64,000 nucleotides of DNA from assembly GCF_009856605.1 (NCBI RefSeq), contig NZ_CP047242.1, positions 3,354,001 to 3,418,000 on the forward strand, read 5' to 3'. The notes below the pieces were generated by a model. The model ran no database searches. It was given only the letters and a program-made list of their open reading frames with translations, and was not told the origin of the DNA. The position numbers were made by a program, and so were the translations under genes. Source of the DNA: Trichormus variabilis 0441. GTDB taxonomy: Bacteria > Cyanobacteriota > Cyanobacteriia > Cyanobacteriales > Nostocaceae. Shown here in pieces: positions 52,285-60,590 of the stretch. How positions within the stretch are numbered: the stretch's first letter is position 1; each line of letters starts with the position of its first letter.

Positions 52285-54054
52285 ATGCAATTAAGAGATT
52301 CTGTACGCCGGACAAAAATCGTCGCTACAATTGGCCCTGCCACTAGTAGCCCCGAAATGCTGAAAGCCATCATTGAAGCGGGTGCAACAACGCTGCGACT
52401 CAACTTTTCCCACGGTTCCCACGCCGACCATCAGCGTAGTATTCGCCTAATTCGGCAAACCGCTTTTGAACTAAATCAGCCAGTGGCAATTCTCCAAGAT
52501 TTGCAAGGGCCAAAAATTCGCTTAGGAAAATTTGAAAACGGGTCTATAGTTTTAGCTAAAGGCGATCGCTTCACTTTAACAAATCGTCCAGTTGTTGGTA
52601 CGCAGGAAATTAGCTGTGTCACCTACGATTACTTGGCTGATGAAGTCCCTGTAGGTGCAAAAATCCTCCTTGATGATGGCCGTGTAGAAATGGTGGTGGA
52701 GGATATTAACCGCGACAAAGGGGATTTACATTGTCGGGTGACTGTAGCAGGTAAGTTATCTAATAACAAAGGTGTTAACTTTCCTGGCGTATATCTCTCA
52801 ATTAAAGCTATGACCGACAAAGATCGTGAGGATCTGATGTTTGGTCTAGACCAAGGTGTTGATTGGGTAGCACTTTCCTTTGTCCGTAATCCCCAAGACA
52901 TCATTGAAATTAAAGAGCTAATTTCCAGCACTGGTAAACAAGTGCCAGTAGTTGCCAAAATAGAAAAGCATGAAGCGATCGAACAAATGGAAGCAGTTCT
53001 CGCTTTATGTGATGGCGTAATGGTGGCCAGAGGCGATTTAGGTGTAGAACTACCAGCAGAAGATGTCCCCGTATTACAAAAACGCTTAATTGCGACAGCA
53101 AACCGCTTGGGGATTCCCATCATCACCGCTACCCAGATGTTAGATAGCATGGTGAGCAATCCCCGTCCCACCCGCGCGGAAGTTTCCGACGTAGCCAATG
53201 CCATTCTTGATGGTACAGATGCGGTAATGCTCTCCAATGAAACGGCTGTGGGTAGCTACCCAGTGGAAGCGGTGGCGACAATGGCAAGAATCGCCGAACG
53301 CATCGAGCAGGAAGAAGCTATGGCTAGTAAATTACGCCAAATGCGAGATAACCGCCGTTCTATCCCCAACGCCATCAGCCAAGCTGTAGGTCAAATTGCT
53401 GAACAGTTGGGAGCAGCAGCAATTATGACTCTGACCCAAACAGGGGCGACTGCACGCAACGTTTCCAAGTTCCGCCCCCAAACACCAATCTTAGCGGTAA
53501 CACCCCACGTCAACGTAGCTCGTCAGCTACAAATGGTATGGGGTGTAAAACCTTTGTTGGTATTAGAATTACCTTCCACTGGTCAAACATTCCAAGCCGC
53601 CATTAACGTCGCCCAGGAGCATAGTTTACTGTTTGAAGGCGATTTAGTCGTGATGACAGCCGGGACACTCCAAGGGGTATCTGGCTCAACGGACTTGATT
53701 AAAGTTGAAGTGGTGACAGCAGTTCTAGGTCAGGGAATTGGTCTAGGACAGGGTTTGGTAAGCGGTTGTGCTAGGGTTGCTCACACCGGTATGGATGTGG
53801 GGAACTTTAACTCCGGTGATATTTTGGTTGCACCCCGCACAGGCGCAGATTTTGTCGAGGCGATTCGCAAAGCAGGCGGGATTATTACAGAAGATGAAAG
53901 TTTAACCAGTCATGCGGCGGTGATTGGTTTACGCCTGGGTGTACCAGTAATTGTAGGTGTGAAGAAAGCCACGCAAGTTATTCGTGATGGAGCAATTCTG
54001 ACTCTGGATTTGCAACGAGGTTTAGTTTATTCCGGTGCTGTCGGAACTCCTTAA
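52285..54054 (+). CDS. pyk: Pyruvate kinase with C-terminal PEP-utiliser domain
   Basis: 589 residues. PEP plus ADP gives pyruvate and ATP, last step of glycolysis. N-terminal RRTKIVATIGPATSSPEMLKAIIEAGATTLRLNFSHGSH, AILQDLQGPKIRLG, VVAKIEKHEAIEQMEAVL, and DAVMLSNETAVGSYPVEAVATMARI are standard. The C-terminal 100 residues hold the mobile PEP-utiliser domain: ILVAPRTGADFVEAIRKAGGIITEDESLTSHAAVIGLRLGVPVIVG, with the phospho-His motif TSHAAVIG. This extension occurs in several bacterial pyruvate kinases. ATG at 52285. Confidence 0.97.
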   Translation: MQLRDSVRRTKIVATIGPATSSPEMLKAIIEAGATTLRLNFSHGSHADHQRSIRLIRQTAFELNQPVAILQDLQGPKIRLGKFENGSIVLAKGDRFTLTNRPVVGTQEISCVTYDYLADEVPVGAKILLDDGRVEMVVEDINRDKGDLHCRVTVAGKLSNNKGVNFPGVYLSIKAMTDKDREDLMFGLDQGVDWVALSFVRNPQDIIEIKELISSTGKQVPVVAKIEKHEAIEQMEAVLALCDGVMVARGDLGVELPAEDVPVLQKRLIATANRLGIPIITATQMLDSMVSNPRPTRAEVSDVANAILDGTDAVMLSNETAVGSYPVEAVATMARIAERIEQEEAMASKLRQMRDNRRSIPNAISQAVGQIAEQLGAAAIMTLTQTGATARNVSKFRPQTPILAVTPHVNVARQLQMVWGVKPLLVLELPSTGQTFQAAINVAQEHSLLFEGDLVVMTAGTLQGVSGSTDLIKVEVVTAVLGQGIGLGQGLVSGCARVAHTGMDVGNFNSGDILVAPRTGADFVEAIRKAGGIITEDESLTSHAAVIGLRLGVPVIVGVKKATQVIRDGAILTLDLQRGLVYSGAVGTP

Positions 54055-54116
54055 TTCACTATCTTTGGATATGGGTGTAGGGGTGTAAATGTCAATGTTT
54101 AAAACCTTTACACCCT

Positions 54117-54237
54117 TATACCAACTCTCTATGAAGTTGCGCCAAATAAGTAGAGACGTTTCATGAAACGTCTCTACAGTAAAGAATAAAGTGCATCTAT
54201 GGCTACGCCAGACAAGCTACATCAAGAAACAGTATTA
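54117..54237. repeat. Hairpin mobile repeat, GTAGAGACG family, copy 3 with nested insertion
   Basis: ATACCAACTCTCTATGAAG to AAACAGTATTA. The centre at 54150-54177 is a perfect 28-bp palindrome (arms GTAGAGACGTTTCA). Near the right end, compared with copies 1 and 2, about 22 bp (ATGGCTACGCCAGACAAGCT) are inserted between GCATCT and ATCAAGAAAC. The inserted piece contains the GGCTACGCC motif seen in dispersed Nostoc repeats. Confidence 0.83.
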
Positions 54238-54307
54238 CACCCATTCTTAACAGAAAACCTTGGTGCTTAAGCCCTAATAGCTACATCATTAGCAACTTGA
54301 ATTATAA

Positions 54308-54402
54308 GAATCATATTTGATTTTTGAAAATATTTAAGTATCTGTAGGGTGGGCAATGCCCACCCTACGTATATTTCAGAAATCAAATACTAGTCCTATA
54401 TA
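54308..54402. repeat. GGGTGGGCAATGCCCACCC palindromic mobile repeat, long copy
   Basis: The palindrome GTAGGGTGGGCAATGCCCAC then CCTAC (54344-54368) lies between inverted flanks TATTTGATTTTTGAAAATAT and ATATTTCAGAAATCAAATA. Total about 95 bp. The right half is homologous to 10536-10586. Confidence 0.75.
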
Positions 54403-54523
54403 TAGATTTTTCCTCAGTTAACAAACCTCTCAACTATTTTACGTAATGCTGTTTACAGCATTTCCATAGGCTAATGACTTATTAGTAAATTAATCCTTTG
54501 TGTAAGAGAATGGGGAGAGTATT

Positions 54524-54706
54524 TTGAATAAAAATATCATCAGTTTTATTAGTTTTATTGTTGCTATCATTTTCAGTGTTGGAGCTATAATTTTGATTCA
54601 ATCACTGAATATACCTGCCTTTATAACTCTCAGCGTTTCTGTATTAAGTAGTTGTTTTTTGATAATTTTTATTTTTATACATAATCTCATATCTCAATGG
54701 AAATAA
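54524..54706 (+). CDS. Candidate 60-residue membrane protein
   Basis: TTG start at 54524 with GGGGAGAG eight to fifteen bases upstream. Two hydrophobic helices (about 5-27 and 31-54: SFISFIVAIIFSVGAIILI, FITLSVSVLSSCFLIIFIF) separated by SLNIP, with a short basic end QWK. Composition is plausible for a small two-helix membrane protein, but AT-rich DNA easily encodes such sequence, so it may be spurious. A GTA-N8-TAC sequence (54443-54456) lies about 70 bp upstream. Confidence 0.4.
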   Translation: MNKNIISFISFIVAIIFSVGAIILIQSLNIPAFITLSVSVLSSCFLIIFIFIHNLISQWK

Positions 54707-54749
54707 TCTGGCACTTTTTTAGCCTTGCTACGCCACTACTTAATATTTA

Positions 54750-55448
54750 CTAATAGCCAAAATTAGGAGTGTTGTTTGACTCTTGAATAATGACTTGTGA
54801 TTGCTGAGTATTGACGTTTGCACGCCCTCTAGCAATTTGTTGCTGGGAAAACATTTCTCGTAAAACCATTGCTGGATCTACATAATTGTTAGCGTATTTC
54901 AATCCCCAGTGCAGGTGCGGCCCTGTGGTGCGTCCAGTCATCCCGACTCTACCTATCCTTGCTCCGGTGGGTATGGTTTGACCTTCCCAAATTTGAATCC
55001 CACCTGGGCGGTCAATTAAGAAGCGGCGACCGTTTGCGGTGTCTACATAACCTTCCATGTGGCAATAAGTATGTTCCCATTGGCCTGACTTAATGACTAT
55101 ATGTGTACCACAGGCTGTGCGATCGCCTACTTTAATCACTGTACCAGCCCACCAATTGCGAATATAACTACCTTGGGGCGCAGCAATATCTAAGCCACTA
55201 TGAAATTCCCAGCTATCTCCACCAGTCGCAGAACGGCGATAGCCAAAAGCAGATGTGTAAGCTTGAAAGTTTTCTACTGGGAAGGAAGCGGATAACCAAC
55301 CACTGCTTCTGGCTGTTTTGTTTGATCTTGTCTCTCTCGCTATAACAACTTCTGCCTTAGGGAATAAAGCTATAAAGCTAAAAATATTCAGTCCTAAGGC
55401 TAATAGTGTGGCTCCAGAAAATGCTAATCTCTCTTGCCTATTAATCAT
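54750..55448 (-). CDS. M23-family peptidoglycan endopeptidase, membrane-anchored
   Basis: 232 residues. An N-terminal anchor or signal segment (about 9-31, SGATLLALGLNIFSFIALF) precedes a LysM-free linker and the M23 domain: zinc ligands H83 and D87 in EFHSGLDIAAP, then H178 and H180 in TTGPHLHWGLKYANN, with THIVIKSGQWEHTYCHMEGY between. These are the HxxxD and HxH motifs of lysostaphin-type enzymes that cut peptidoglycan cross-bridges; no degenerate ligand is seen, so activity is expected. ATG at 55448. Confidence 0.92.
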   Translation of the reverse strand: MINRQERLAFSGATLLALGLNIFSFIALFPKAEVVIARETRSNKTARSSGWLSASFPVENFQAYTSAFGYRRSATGGDSWEFHSGLDIAAPQGSYIRNWWAGTVIKVGDRTACGTHIVIKSGQWEHTYCHMEGYVDTANGRRFLIDRPGGIQIWEGQTIPTGARIGRVGMTGRTTGPHLHWGLKYANNYVDPAMVLREMFSQQQIARGRANVNTQQSQVIIQESNNTPNFGY

Positions 55449-55946
55449 CTTTATTCCTCAGACCACTCAATAATGTTTGTATCTAATTACCGTGAAGCTC
55501 TTGTAAATAAATTGGGAAAAATAATCAAAAATTTTAAATTAATTACATTGTCAAAATATGGTTTTTATGGTTATTGAGAATTGATATTTACGTATGTACT
55601 TAAGTATTACTACTGCTTCAGTCAAACAGCTTACGACATAAAGCTTTAGCCTGTCAAATTTATCTTAAGCGCCACCATCAGGGAGGGTTATTAGCAATCA
55701 AATGACCATACGATTAGGATAAATGTCTAGATTATAGAGAAAGATTATGGTTGTACTTACGTATGTATTTGATGAGCCTGAAACTTGTAGCGAAATAAAC
55801 AATTAATTCTGATGATAATTTTCAACTCAGTATTCCTAGACATGAGTTAATTCAGAGAATTCCGTCAATCGAATGACGACTCACCTCAAAAGATAGTTGC
55901 CAAGTATTCAAAATATTGTTAGCGTTTATGCTTAAAATTGCTGAAT
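55449..55946. other. Divergent intergenic region, no feature recognised
   Basis: About 500 bp between the M23 gene and the next plus-strand gene. AT-rich; no repeat, RNA or ORF that I would defend. Confidence 0.45.
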
Positions 55947-56390
55947 ATGTCGATTGACATTAGCTTAAGTGTCGATCCGACCACTTGCAGGACTCCTCAA
56001 GCCATGCTGACTGAAATTTTACCTTTTCGTTTTGAGTTGAACACAATTGCGATCGCCGGCGCTAGTCTGTGGTCTTTGGCGCTATATCTAGGTTTTTCCC
56101 CGTTGAGTGAATGGGTAATCGAGCAACTTAACCGTTGGTTTAACTTTGCCGAGCGATCGCTGTATACTAGCCAAACGGAATTTGAAAAAACGCGCAAAGC
56201 CAGAGAAGCTCAAAATTCCTTTTATGCCTCACTTTTCAGCATTGTGCCATTTCTGGTAATTGGCGCTTTATGCAATTGGGGAGTGGAAATTAGCTTAGGA
56301 CGTAGTTGGGCTATTAGTATAGGTATCCTTGCTTGTATGGGTTGTGGGATCTACGAACTAGGACGACGTGACGGACAATCTTCGGATTAA
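55947..56390 (+). CDS. Two-helix membrane protein, unknown function
   Basis: 147 residues from ATG 55947; a TTG nine bases earlier is in frame. Two hydrophobic segments (about 33-52, IAIAGASLWSLALYLGF; 98-135, LFSIVPFLVIGALCNWGVEI and SIGILACMGCGIYELG) separated by a polar helix (QTEFEKTRKAREAQNSFYA). No known domain. A 16-bp-stem hairpin follows the gene at 56413-56452 and lies between it and the convergent minus-strand gene. Confidence 0.7.
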   Translation: MSIDISLSVDPTTCRTPQAMLTEILPFRFELNTIAIAGASLWSLALYLGFSPLSEWVIEQLNRWFNFAERSLYTSQTEFEKTRKAREAQNSFYASLFSIVPFLVIGALCNWGVEISLGRSWAISIGILACMGCGIYELGRRDGQSSD

Positions 56391-56412
56391 TAAAGTGAAT
56401 TCGTGAAACCTT

Positions 56413-56452
56413 AGCCATGATGAGAGAACAGAGTTTCTCTATCATCATGGCT
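56413..56452. terminator. Long hairpin between convergent genes
   Basis: AGCCATGATGAGAGAA and its complement (TTTCTCTATCATCATGGCT, one base bulged) pair across CAGAG. Neither arm is followed by a T-run, but the position between two converging genes fits a shared terminator. Confidence 0.7.
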
Positions 56453-56466
56453 ACCAAATCCAAGGT

Positions 56467-57048
56467 TTACCAAGATTGTTCCAGAACTTTTTTCAACGGA
56501 GATTTAATATCATAAGAGCGTGCCTTGTCTCTCACCATTACTTCAATCACTGCATAAGCTAAATCGTGGAAAAATGCTTTAGAAGAGCCTATTTCACCAA
56601 AAGCACCCCATTTAAAAGAAATCTCCCCAGAGCCAAATAAGTTGCTAATACCACTTTCTTGCAGCTTTAATTTTGCACCATCTGCAACACGATCAGCGTA
56701 CTCTTCATGTATACCAACTCTAACTACATCTAACGATGACGCAAGAGTATTGTTGAGTTGACGCTCTAATTCAGTGGAGATACTAACCTTTAATACTAAC
56801 TTGCCAGAGTGGTTGGGTTCAAAAATAGCGCCTAAGCAGCCATACAAAAATCTAGCGCCTAAAGGTGCTAATATTTCCATCATTACTGATCTTTGAGAAA
56901 ACAAACCAATTTTTGCGTTATCTAGTATTGTTTCTATCCTTTCATCCACTACAGGATAGAAAATAGGCCGATAATCACCAGGAAGATAAAAGGGTTCATC
57001 CTGCCAAATACGTGCTTTTCCAGTTAGGCCTAAATCGAGCGCTTTCAT
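56467..57048 (-). CDS. Hypothetical protein, possible immunity partner
   Basis: 193 residues, soluble. It opens MKALDLGLTGKARIWQDEPFYLPGDYRPIFYPVVDERIETI and contains VGIHEEYADRVADGAKLKLQESGISNLFGSGEISFKWGAFGEIGSSKAFFHDLAYAVIEVMVRDKAR. I recognise no family. It starts 3 bp after the stop of the upstream 124-residue gene, so the two are translationally coupled. The pairing of a small orphan with such a partner is the usual layout of a toxin and its immunity protein, but that is inference. Confidence 0.7.
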   Translation of the reverse strand: MKALDLGLTGKARIWQDEPFYLPGDYRPIFYPVVDERIETILDNAKIGLFSQRSVMMEILAPLGARFLYGCLGAIFEPNHSGKLVLKVSISTELERQLNNTLASSLDVVRVGIHEEYADRVADGAKLKLQESGISNLFGSGEISFKWGAFGEIGSSKAFFHDLAYAVIEVMVRDKARSYDIKSPLKKVLEQSW

Positions 57049-57050
57049 AG

Positions 57051-57425
57051 TTAATCAATTCCCCAAGCTTTTCGCCAATTTCTATTGAAATCATCAGGAT
57101 AAGCCTTAATTACTTCAGGATGATACAAGCTGTAGGGTGAAACACCATAATATTTTATTGCCATAGGATGAGCCGTATACCAATCATAGCCTTCTTCCAT
57201 GAGTGCCGCTTCTTTGAGTTCATGAAAATAAAAACTAGCATCAGCACCAGAAATTTTATGTGAGCTATTGAAAGCGTTCTGAAGCCTCTCAATCATTTTT
57301 TGGTTTGGTAAGAAATAATCAAACTTACTTACGTGTTTCCTAATGATTTCCAACTTTTCAAGCTCTACATCATATTCTTGGTCAGTTAAGTTTCCTAGAA
57401 AATTTGCATCAGGATTTGCAGACAA
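57051..57425 (-). CDS. Hypothetical protein resembling a polymorphic-toxin C-terminal domain
   Basis: 124 residues. ISGADASFYFHELKEAALM, TAHPMAIKYYGVSPYSLYHPEVI and the end FNRNWRKAWGID recall orphan C-terminal toxin domains of polymorphic secreted proteins, which carry conserved His, Glu and Tyr; I cannot name the exact family. No ATG: only TTG at 57425 starts the frame, 18 bp after an in-frame stop, with a poor GCGAG ribosome site. It may therefore be a truncated remnant of a longer secreted protein or a displaced tip. Coupled to the next gene (3-bp gap). Confidence 0.55.
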   Translation of the reverse strand: MSANPDANFLGNLTDQEYDVELEKLEIIRKHVSKFDYFLPNQKMIERLQNAFNSSHKISGADASFYFHELKEAALMEEGYDWYTAHPMAIKYYGVSPYSLYHPEVIKAYPDDFNRNWRKAWGID

Positions 57426-57496
57426 AAATTGACTCGCTTTTACCTAAATACATGACAATCTTTTCAGTATAGACATAAAGTATCACCCTGAAAAAT

Positions 57497-58756
57497 TCAA
57501 AAACTGTCTATCTCTTCTTTTACCAAGTTTGCTAACTTCTGGGCTGCTCCGCTTTCACCTCGAACAAGGCGGAGTTTCCCTTGCATCTGTGCCAATTTCT
57601 CTGGATGATTTAGCAAATCTAAAACCATTTCCCCAACTTCTTGCGGCTGGAGTTTACCTACAAGTTCTGGGACTATTTCTTCCTGCGCCCAAATATTTGG
57701 CCATGCTAATAAACCTTTGCGTCTGAGAAATAGCCAGTTAATTATCTTGGCAAAAGTCGAACCCACACCAGGTAAATTTGCCAATAATCCTGGTAAACCG
57801 TCCCAAGAACGCATCGCATCAAGTTGCTGTGTAGGGAGTAAAACTATCATGGGTACGCCTAAAGCCCCTAATTCAGCTGTGTTAGCTCCCACTGTGGTTA
57901 AACAGAGACTACAGTTAGATAATAATTCATAAGCAGGATTTTCTTGCCATAACTCCACACCTAAGCCATTATCTGTTTTTAAAATAGAGCGCTGGTGATT
58001 GTTATCTGAGGAAATCAAGGAAGCGCCAGAAAAGTTAAAGGTTTTTAAAAATGGGTTTTTTTGGGAATCGGCAAAACTAGCCAAGGTTTCTAAATCCAAA
58101 GTCGGGGCGACGGGAATCACAAACTTTGTTTGGGGCATTTTGCTGTGGATATACTCACTAATACTCAGCATTAATGGGATGCCTTGGGTTAATTTTGCTG
58201 CTTTTGACCCTGGTAAAATGCCTACGATTGGGGTGTGGGGTCTGGGGTGTAGGGAGTTGGGGAGTTGGGAGTTGGCTTCTAGCATTAAATCGCCGACAAC
58301 TGTGAATTTATGGGCGTATTTAGGGGATGCTTTGGCTGCAACTATGGGTTTCATGACTCCGAAACGGTCAATTAAATTATGCCAACGGGCTTCCCATTCG
58401 GCGTAAACGACTGTGCGATAGTTCAGTTTTTTGCCGATGACTACAGGAAAAAACTGGTCACCTCCCAGGAAAATAACTACGCCTTTGCTTCGCCAATCCC
58501 AATTGTCAACAGTTTTCCCCCAGAGCAAAAATTGCCAAAAATGCTCTGCTGATTGTACCCGGTCTACTTCTGGATAGGAAAGTGCGATCGCCGCTTCTTT
58601 GCCACTAGCATTAGGACATGGTGACAAAATTACAGAAATCCTGACTTGAACACGGTCATCACCAAGTTTTTCACGTAAAGCTTTAACTACAGGACGTACC
58701 CAGGTTGTTACCTCACCAGGCCCATTGGAAAGAATAAGAATATCTACTGGATTCAT
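57497..58756 (-). CDS. Lipid-A-disaccharide synthase-related glycosyltransferase
   Basis: 419 residues. LILSNGPGEVTTWVRPVVKALRE is an LpxB-like N-terminus; VVYAEWEARWHNLIDRFGVMKPIVAAKA, VVGDLMLEAN and GILPGSKAAKLTQGIPLMLSI follow. The donor-binding part has NCSLCLTTVGANTAELGALGVPMIVLLPTQQLDAM. LpxB-family enzymes join UDP-sugar to lipid X, but cyanobacterial proteins of this branch are separate from the classical LpxB and their substrate is not established. ATG at 58756. A heptamer run (58879-58914) lies upstream. Confidence 0.85.
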   Translation of the reverse strand: MNPVDILILSNGPGEVTTWVRPVVKALREKLGDDRVQVRISVILSPCPNASGKEAAIALSYPEVDRVQSAEHFWQFLLWGKTVDNWDWRSKGVVIFLGGDQFFPVVIGKKLNYRTVVYAEWEARWHNLIDRFGVMKPIVAAKASPKYAHKFTVVGDLMLEANSQLPNSLHPRPHTPIVGILPGSKAAKLTQGIPLMLSISEYIHSKMPQTKFVIPVAPTLDLETLASFADSQKNPFLKTFNFSGASLISSDNNHQRSILKTDNGLGVELWQENPAYELLSNCSLCLTTVGANTAELGALGVPMIVLLPTQQLDAMRSWDGLPGLLANLPGVGSTFAKIINWLFLRRKGLLAWPNIWAQEEIVPELVGKLQPQEVGEMVLDLLNHPEKLAQMQGKLRLVRGESGAAQKLANLVKEEIDSF

Positions 58757-58878
58757 AAGTTAATAGTTAAAATCACACCAACATCTCCAAATTTATCGTA
58801 AATTCAAGGGTTTAAGACCCCTATGTCTACACGTAGTATCGGTTGGAGTTGGGTATTTAAACCCCAACTCCAACTGTC

Positions 58879-58914
58879 TTGAATTTTGAATTTTGAATTT
58901 TGAATTTTGAATTA
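58879..58914. repeat. TTTTGAA heptamer tandem repeat
   Basis: At least four consecutive TTTTGAA units (TTGAATTTTGAATTTTGAAT onward). The same heptamer occurs at 20347-20368 and at 62978-62990. It is a common Nostoc short tandem repeat. Confidence 0.8.
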
Positions 58915-58996
58915 TTAACGATACTTATTCTTACTTTTTCACCAACTTTGGCAACAATTAAAACAAATTAAAAAATCTCTAGAAGCTGCTAACTAA

Positions 58997-60487
58997 TTAC
59001 TTAAAATGTCTCAAATTATAACGTTTTTGGTATGCGGCAATATAATCTACATTTCGTTGCTCTAGTCTTGTTAGCAATTTTAGAGGAAATTCTTTAGGGG
59101 AATATATGGGGTTATACCAAGGTTGATTATTAAAGTAATCTTGTAAACCTGGATTATCAAAACGGCGACCATGACGAGCAAACACGGTATTACGCATAAT
59201 ATCTAGAGTGTAACCATCTTTACCATCTAAATCTGCATCGGTCACAGCCTGTTGGGAAAGCCACAAATAGTTATTGTTATTGATGTTTACATCTATTGGC
59301 GCAGATGTGATGGAGGGGACGGGTGAAGGGTCAACCTGTTGTTGAGGGGATGGGACAATAGTTTGTGTAGTAACTGGCGATTGGGTAACTTCAGGAGTTG
59401 CGTTACTTACTGGTGTTTCTGTTATTGAATTGACTGGAGATGTGTTGTTATTTTCGGCTACAGGTTGGGGTGTCCTGGTAAATGCTAGTCCGACAATTAC
59501 CGATGCACCGATTAATCCGCCTGCAATCAAACTACCAAAGAGAATACCTTTTTGATTATTACCTGTAACATTTGCTGGGGGTGCTACGGAAACGGTCGGC
59601 TGTGGTGGTGCAGATACTACTGGTGGTGGTGCAAAATACGGTTGTGTAGGGGGAATGGGACTACTGATACTTTGTAAATTATCTAACATGGCTCTAGCGG
59701 TGGCATAGCGATCGCGTGGATGGTAGGCGATCGCTTTATCCAGTACACTAGCTAAAACCGGATTAATCTGACTGGCGTACTGTCGCCACATAATTTCCCC
59801 AGTCTGGGAGTCTATATCTAATGTTTGTGGCTGTCTCCCAGTTAATAAATAAATGGCTGTGAGACCTAAACTATACAAATCGCTAGAATAAACAGGTCTT
59901 CCAGCTGCTTGTTCACTGGGCATATATCCGGGTGTACCAATGACAATGGAACTGGTAGGATTACCTTGGGAGTTGACGACTGTTCCCATTGATTCCCGTA
60001 CAGCACCAAAATCAATCAGTACAGGTTTACCGTCACGATGACGCAGAATAATGTTATCTGGTTTGATATCACGATGGACAATGTGTTTAGAATGGACGTA
60101 TTCCAAAACAGGTAACAGATTTACCAGAAGTTCTTGAATCGCACTTTCAGTAAATAACCCTTGTTGTTGCAGTCTGGCTGTTAGTGTATCCCCTTCAACC
60201 CATTCCTGCACTAAATAAAATTGCCCATCGGCGGAAAAATAAGCATATAATGCCGGAATTTGTTCGGTTGCACCACCTAATTCCTCTAAAATTGCTGCTT
60301 CCCTTTGGAACCTTTCCTGTACTAGCTGGTAAATCTGAGGATTGTTTTGAATCGGTCGTAATTGTTTGACCACACACCGCCGCTTAGAAGGCATATAGGT
60401 ATCTTCAGCTAGATAGGTTTCACCAAACCCCCCAGCACCCAATGTGCGGATAACTTGATAGCGATCGTTTAACAGCTGTATGGTCAT
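58997..60487 (-). CDS. Ser/Thr protein kinase with transmembrane segment and YARHG domain
   Basis: 496 residues. The kinase domain (about 9-270) has GAGGFGETYLAED, the ATP-Lys in RCVVKQL, HIVHRDIKPDNIILR, and DFGAVRES in place of the usual DFG+; the activation loop IGTPGYMPSEQAAGRPVYSSDLYSLG follows. After a Pro/Pro-Ser linker (about 275-310) comes a transmembrane helix (about 315-338, GILFGSLIAGGLIGASVIVGLAF) and a Thr/Pro/Asn-rich region, then a C-terminal YARHG domain (TLDIMRNTVFARHGRRFDNPGLQDYF) that is extracytoplasmic. This is a receptor-like kinase whose sensor is probably the YARHG domain, of unknown ligand. Confidence 0.93.
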   Translation of the reverse strand: MTIQLLNDRYQVIRTLGAGGFGETYLAEDTYMPSKRRCVVKQLRPIQNNPQIYQLVQERFQREAAILEELGGATEQIPALYAYFSADGQFYLVQEWVEGDTLTARLQQQGLFTESAIQELLVNLLPVLEYVHSKHIVHRDIKPDNIILRHRDGKPVLIDFGAVRESMGTVVNSQGNPTSSIVIGTPGYMPSEQAAGRPVYSSDLYSLGLTAIYLLTGRQPQTLDIDSQTGEIMWRQYASQINPVLASVLDKAIAYHPRDRYATARAMLDNLQSISSPIPPTQPYFAPPPVVSAPPQPTVSVAPPANVTGNNQKGILFGSLIAGGLIGASVIVGLAFTRTPQPVAENNNTSPVNSITETPVSNATPEVTQSPVTTQTIVPSPQQQVDPSPVPSITSAPIDVNINNNNYLWLSQQAVTDADLDGKDGYTLDIMRNTVFARHGRRFDNPGLQDYFNNQPWYNPIYSPKEFPLKLLTRLEQRNVDYIAAYQKRYNLRHFK

Positions 60488-60590
60488 GGCATACTTCAGA
60501 GACTAGCTAGTCTAATATAGGCGTTGTCAGTCGTCATTTGTCCATAGTCAAAATTTATTTTCTCTTGTTTACCTTGTTTCCAGGCAAGTT

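Noticed and set aside
54443..54456. GTA-N8-TAC NtcA-like site before the small membrane ORF
   Set aside because: The six fixed bases occur by chance many times in 64 kb, and the -10 box spacing is not convincing.
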